Position numbers and translations under genes: made by a program. This document shows, in pieces, positions 42,010 through 45,681 of a DNA stretch of 45,681 bases. The stretch's first letter is position 1, and every line of letters begins with the position of its first letter. The notes beneath the pieces are model-generated. The model saw only the letters and a list, made by a program, of their open reading frames with translations, searched no databases and had not been told where the DNA came from. The stretch comes from a bacterium (GTDB lineage Bacteria > B130-G9), in NCBI GenBank assembly GCA_035527515.1, contig DATLAJ010000167.1, positions 1-45,681 of the forward strand, written 5' to 3'.

Positions 42010-42246
42010 ATGTCCAGAAAATTGATCATGCAAGGCCCCGCGCGCCGTTGGTTGAACACCGCTGAGGCCGCCCTCTATTTAGGCATGTCCGCGAAAGGTC
42101 TCTACGAGCGAGTCCGCCTCCGCAGGTTGCCATTCTCACGGTTGAACGGGTCCTTGAGATTCGACATCCGTGAGCTCGATCACATTTTGGAACGAAACCG
42201 CGTCAAGCCGACTGGGCAGGCAGGCGACACACAAAGCAGGAGATAA
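42010..42246 (+). CDS. Excisionase-like helix-turn-helix protein
   Basis: 78 aa; ATG 42010, after GGAGAAG. The MerR-type/HTH_17 winged helix pattern is clear: WLNTAEAALYLGMSAKGLYE, then RVRLRRLPFSRLNGSLRF and DIRELDHILE. Such proteins act as excisionases or transcription regulators in integrative elements. First gene of the rightward operon, divergent from the integrase operon. Confidence 0.8.
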   Translation: MSRKLIMQGPARRWLNTAEAALYLGMSAKGLYERVRLRRLPFSRLNGSLRFDIRELDHILERNRVKPTGQAGDTQSRR

Positions 42247-42247
42247 C

Positions 42248-42403
42248 ATGCAGCGCAAGAACCGCCGCAGAAAGGCCTCGAGGCGCAAGCTTCACAAAGA
42301 GCAAAGGCTGAAACTCATGCCGCTCGTTGGCCCCGATGGGGAATCCTTGAACGCCTATCAACTGGCCACAGGGAAACGTCAGAAGGTAGGAGCCGAGGAA
42401 TGA
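42248..42403 (+). CDS. Small basic protein, unknown
   Basis: 51 aa; ATG 42248, two bases after the previous stop, overlapping the next gene by four bases (ATGA at 42400). Highly basic N-terminus (MQRKNRRRKASRRKLHKEQR), then LMPLVGPDGESLNAYQLATG. May bind nucleic acid. Unknown family. Confidence 0.55.
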   Translation: MQRKNRRRKASRRKLHKEQRLKLMPLVGPDGESLNAYQLATGKRQKVGAEE

Positions 42404-42687
42404 CTCAGCGAAAAGTATCGGTCCGCCCTCAGACTCGCAACCTGACGACGGCCCAGTTAAACAGCACCGGCACGTTATCCCAGTGCTGTCGGCGCTGTCA
42501 AGTGCAATACCTGCTCAACCTCTGTATCAACCCTGAGTCATGCGACATCAGCACCACGTGGGTCACCGCCCTTGGCGACGGCTTGTATCTTTTTCGTCAA
42601 CTCATCTGGGACACCAGCGATCAAGCTCTTCTATCAGCGCTTGTGCAGGTCTGCGGTCAGTTCATGGCCATACGGGAGGCACTATGA
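42400..42687 (+). CDS. Small protein of the element, unknown
   Basis: 95 aa; ATG 42400 (ATGA overlap with previous gene). It holds CCRRCQVQYLLNLCINPESC, a cysteine group (CCxxC...C...C) that could bind a metal, followed by an amphipathic C-terminus. It overlaps the primase start (ATGA at 42684). Tight coupling suggests a replication accessory role, without direct evidence. Confidence 0.55.
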   Translation: MTQRKVSVRPQTRNLTTAQLNSTGTLSQCCRRCQVQYLLNLCINPESCDISTTWVTALGDGLYLFRQLIWDTSDQALLSALVQVCGQFMAIREAL

Positions 42688-45182
42688 ACCTTCTCGACAT
42701 CGTAAGTGGAGACACCAAACTAAAGCGCATCTCTCACGACGAATACCACGGGCCGTGTCCATTCTGCGGAGGCAAAGACCGTTTCAGAGTTCAACTGAAT
42801 CACAACGGGAAAGACTACTGGGCGTGTAGGAAGTGCGAAAAGCACGGCGACACCATCGCCTACCTCCAAGAGAAGCGAGGCCTGAGCTTCAAAGAAGCGA
42901 GGGACTACGTTGGTGACACCCCGCCGCCAACGCCCACCTCACCACATAAACTAAGCGCCAAGCAGCGCCTCGCCTGGCAGAAGGTCGCTGGTGAGCTCGT
43001 CCAAAGCTGTAAGGCTCACATCTGGAGCGACGAGGGCAAGCCTGGCCTCGACTACCTCCATGCACGCGCCTTGAAGGATAAGACAATCGAGCGGATGTGC
43101 CTCGGATACAATGACCGCCAACGCCCATTCGGGCTCGACGACGCGACAGTCATCGCAGGTGTAACCATCCCCTCATTCGTGAACGGCAAGGTCACATCTA
43201 TCAACGTCAGACGCTTGAACCCGCAAGGTAAAGAGAAAAAGTATCAAGCCGTCAAGCATAGCGATCGCAGCCTCTTCTATCTGGCCGGCGACCGCCAGGT
43301 GCTTGCAATCACGGAAGGCGAATTTGACGCTATGCTGGTCTCTCAACAGGTCGGCGTGTCCGTCGCGGCGTTAGGCACGACTACGAGAATCAGCAGCGAG
43401 CTCAACGCGCTAATCAAGAAGTTCGAGCGCGTCATCCTCCTACCCGATAACGATGACGCCGGCGAGGACATGGTCAAAAAATGGCAAGGCTTGTTCTCCA
43501 ACCTCCAGGTCTTTCGCCTCCCCGAGGATGTCCACGATGTAAGCGACTTCGTCTGCAAGGGCCGGGACCTAGACAAATGGTGGCGCGAGCGAGTCGCTGC
43601 AGCAGGCAAGGTCGGAAAACCTGTTGAGAACCCCCTTAAGAAGCCCGGAAAAGACCCCAAAGTTCCTGACAAGACAATCCTCTTCAAGTTGGCCCGAAAG
43701 CGATACGTCATATTTGAAGACCAGTTCGGCGAAGCATATGCTGAGTTCCCTCAAACGACCCATACTCAGATCGCCCCCGTCGCCAGTCGCGTAATCACCA
43801 GGGACCTCGGCCAATTATTCTTGCGTCACTCTCACGACAAGCCCGCTGGCAGACGAACCATCGGCGATGTTTGCCAAGCCCTCGAGACGACAATTACCGG
43901 GATGCGCATATTGCACAACCGCGTCATGACCGAACCTGACTCCCGCTGCGTCCGATACGACTTACTCAGCCACGACTGGCTCACCGTCTCTATCAGACCC
44001 TCTGGATGGCAGTTTGAAAAGATGCCGCACCCCATATTCAGACGCTATAAACACATGAAGCCTCAGTCCAAACCCGTCCCAGGCGGCGACATCAATGAAC
44101 TGTGGGACTTCCTGCCCCAACTCGGAGATGACGACACAACAGAGAAACACCGGTTACTCGTCCTGACGTTTCTCGTAGGTGGCATTGTCCTAGCCCAACG
44201 GCCCGCGTTCGCCCTCATACTCAGCGGGACCGAAGGCAGCGGTAAGACAAATGCGTCATTGGTCCTGCGAGAACTCATCGACCCTAGTTCCGCCTCTATA
44301 TGCAGGGATTCACATGACCTCGACAGCCTCACTCACTATTGCTGTCACAACCGGGTCGTTATACTCGACAATCTCAGCTACATCAAAATCCCCCTATCAG
44401 ACTTCATTAGCTCCGCCATCACCGGCACAGCCGACACCAAACGCAAAAACTACACGGATGACGATGATGTTGTCCGAGCATTTCAGCCCGTCTTTATCTT
44501 GACCGGCATTTCCAACGTCGTGCAACAACCCGACCTCCTCGACCGATGTCTATCAATCCATCTCAAAATACTGAACAATCCTGAAGCAGAATCATCCTTC
44601 CGAAAACGCTTTCTACTCGCCAAGCCACGCATCTTCGGCGCACTGCTCGACCTGATCAGCAAGGCCATGGTGCACTACCCCAAGATCACACTCACAGAAC
44701 CATGTAGAATGGCTGATGCAGCCCAATGGGGCGTCGCCCTTACCAGAGCGCTCGGACGTAAAGACGCTGAGTTCTATGAAGCCTATTCCATGAACGCACG
44801 CGAGAACCTCGCAGACATCGTAAAAACCGACATCCTCTCCACAACCATAGTTGACTATCTCTCAGTCAACGACGAGTTCCGCGGCACGCCAACAGAGCTC
44901 TTTGAGACTTTGACCACATACGCTGGATACGACCCTCAGCGTCCGCCCAAGACCTGGCCCATAGACGCCACCAGAATGTCCAGACGACTCAACATACTCC
45001 AACGACCTCTTGAACATGCCGGTATCTACTATCGAAGCACACCTGGCACACGACGAATTATCCGCCTTTGGCTCGACCAAGACTCGTCTCAACCCGACTG
45101 GGTCAACTCAGAAACCGACAACGACAACACCGTTCCAAAAGATGACGCTAATGACGCTAATGACGCTAAGGTTTTCGGTTAG
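42684..45182 (+). CDS. Primase-helicase of the integrative element
   Basis: 832 aa; ATG 42684, four bases after GGGAGG; the longer frame to 42540 runs through the previous gene. The N-terminal CHC2-type zinc finger has Cys25, Cys28, Cys48 and Cys51 (CPFC and CRKC). A TOPRIM fold follows (VLAITEGEFDAML, VILLPDNDDAGEDM). The C-terminal ATPase has Walker A SGTEGSGKT (about residues 513-521) and VVILDNLSYIK as Walker B-like, plus sensor-like FILTGISN. This combination is typical of phage or plasmid primase-helicases, which start replication of an excised element. The last codons (NDANDAK) are part of the iteron array. Confidence 0.88.
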   Translation: MNLLDIVSGDTKLKRISHDEYHGPCPFCGGKDRFRVQLNHNGKDYWACRKCEKHGDTIAYLQEKRGLSFKEARDYVGDTPPPTPTSPHKLSAKQRLAWQKVAGELVQSCKAHIWSDEGKPGLDYLHARALKDKTIERMCLGYNDRQRPFGLDDATVIAGVTIPSFVNGKVTSINVRRLNPQGKEKKYQAVKHSDRSLFYLAGDRQVLAITEGEFDAMLVSQQVGVSVAALGTTTRISSELNALIKKFERVILLPDNDDAGEDMVKKWQGLFSNLQVFRLPEDVHDVSDFVCKGRDLDKWWRERVAAAGKVGKPVENPLKKPGKDPKVPDKTILFKLARKRYVIFEDQFGEAYAEFPQTTHTQIAPVASRVITRDLGQLFLRHSHDKPAGRRTIGDVCQALETTITGMRILHNRVMTEPDSRCVRYDLLSHDWLTVSIRPSGWQFEKMPHPIFRRYKHMKPQSKPVPGGDINELWDFLPQLGDDDTTEKHRLLVLTFLVGGIVLAQRPAFALILSGTEGSGKTNASLVLRELIDPSSASICRDSHDLDSLTHYCCHNRVVILDNLSYIKIPLSDFISSAITGTADTKRKNYTDDDDVVRAFQPVFILTGISNVVQQPDLLDRCLSIHLKILNNPEAESSFRKRFLLAKPRIFGALLDLISKAMVHYPKITLTEPCRMADAAQWGVALTRALGRKDAEFYEAYSMNARENLADIVKTDILSTTIVDYLSVNDEFRGTPTELFETLTTYAGYDPQRPPKTWPIDATRMSRRLNILQRPLEHAGIYYRSTPGTRRIIRLWLDQDSSQPDWVNSETDNDNTVPKDDANDANDAKVFG

Positions 45183-45458
45183 CGTCATAGCTTCAGCAAA
45201 GCCACACGGCCTATGACTCAACGAAACATGACGCTAATGACGCTACTTTTACCAACACTTACCACTACACCTATTAAGTTATATGTACTCTTTCTTTTTC
45301 TCAAAAAGCAGACTCGTGAAGTACTACATAAATATAGCGTCATACACCCTAGTGGTAAGTCTTGCGCTTTTTAGCGTCAGTAGCGTCATACCATGCCGGG
45401 AACACAGCCGCACGGCTGCGAAGAAGCTATGACGCTAAGGATGACGCTAATGACGCTA
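45142..45458. repeat. Iteron-like array of ATGACGCTA, candidate origin
   Basis: Eleven perfect copies of ATGACGCTA and one variant. Forward: 45142, 45151, 45160, 45228, 45237, 45429, 45441 and 45450. Reverse: 45180, 45335, 45381, and 45372 with CTGACGCTA. Three are inside the primase gene, at exact 9-bp spacing. Copies on both sides flank the AT-rich stretch 45245-45340 (TATTAAGTTATATG, poly-T). Iterons next to an AT-rich region beside a replication gene form a typical plasmid or phage origin. Repeat length and spacing (9 bp) are unusual. Confidence 0.7.
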
Positions 45459-45480
45459 CACTCTCACTAACCCACACACC

Positions 45481-45681
45481 ATGAATATCATCATCCCGCG
45501 ACAATCCGAACTATTCATCCAGCGGAACGAAGTCCCAGACCCCCCTTCTGCACCACATCAGGCGCGGTGAGATTCTCGGCTCATGGTATAAGGGCTGCAT
45601 CTGCGTCTTGCGAATACGCGATCTGACCAAGTATGTGCTCCAAAAACTACTAATCGAGGGCTTCTCGGTGTCGCGAGTGCC
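45481..45681 (+). pseudogene. Start of an unknown element gene, apparent frameshift, cut by the window end
   Basis: ATG 45481 opens MNIIIPRQSELFIQRNEVPD and stops at 45568-45570. Read one base later after the C run at 45540-45545, a longer frame continues to the window edge: HIRRGEILGSWYKGCICVLR, then DLTKYVLQKLLIEGFSVSRV. With five C instead of six the two would join into one protein. Unknown function. There is no strong ribosome site, so confidence is low. Confidence 0.4.

Noticed and set aside
45142-45458. CRISPR array at the ATGACGCTA repeats
   Set aside because: Repeats are only 9 bp, irregularly spaced and in both orientations, with no cas genes; an iteron array fits better.

Overview
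The window looks like chromosomal DNA of an uncultivated, Gram-negative-type bacterium. Evidence for an outer membrane is two tandem porins with signal peptides, plus large secreted proteins (a gingipain-type C25 protease and a PQQ-propeller/Ig protein). Gene order remA-gmk...coaBC and ribE-ribBA-ribH-nusB is typical bacterial housekeeping. I cannot assign a phylum. Intergenic DNA is rich in small palindromes, MITE-like elements and heptameric tandem repeats, as seen in many environmental lineages.

Layout. 1-3.3 kb: end of an unknown gene and two paralogous OprP-like porins. 3.3-12.2 kb: MazG, then a minus-strand cluster read from right to left: PqqD-like protein, PqqD-fused radical SAM/SPASM enzyme, HprK-like kinase, C25 protease, and (across a MITE) a SipW-like S26B signal peptidase. 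This is the most interesting candidate system: an uncharacterised peptide-modification and proteolysis operon with no recognisable precursor. 12.2-16.9 kb: a truncated propeller protein, then a response regulator with an unknown output domain, a histidine kinase and a REC-histidine kinase hybrid in one operon. 17.4-22.9 kb: a 1063-aa secreted propeller/Ig/ASH protein and a GT-C glycosyltransferase. The C25 protease, the truncated propeller protein and the 1063-aa protein share one beta-rich domain that I do not recognise.

23.1-26.4 kb is a toxin-antitoxin graveyard between remnants that look like the tail of a DNA methylase and the two ends of a restriction subunit. MNT/HEPN, HicB, Phd and HicB/HicA genes are packed with overlaps. 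Both toxin genes (HEPN, HicA) carry single-base frameshifts while the antitoxins are intact. 26.4-38.4 kb is mostly housekeeping: M20 peptidase and NrdR, a B12 radical SAM protein, RemA, Gmk, CoaBC, the riboflavin operon, NusB and a phosphoesterase. A block with a PIN toxin, its unknown 303-aa partner and a frameshifted nucleotidyltransferase lies between gmk and coaBC, where rpoZ often lies.

38.5-45.7 kb: a DUF1016 nuclease, then the left end of an integrative element. This end is marked by a 3' fragment of tRNA-Ser(TGA) next to a tyrosine recombinase. The element carries an unknown 275-aa protein expressed from a probably leaderless promoter, an excisionase-like HTH protein, two small proteins and a primase-helicase. 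Twelve copies of a 9-bp motif flank an AT-rich stretch just after the primase gene and are a good candidate replication origin. The element runs off the right edge.
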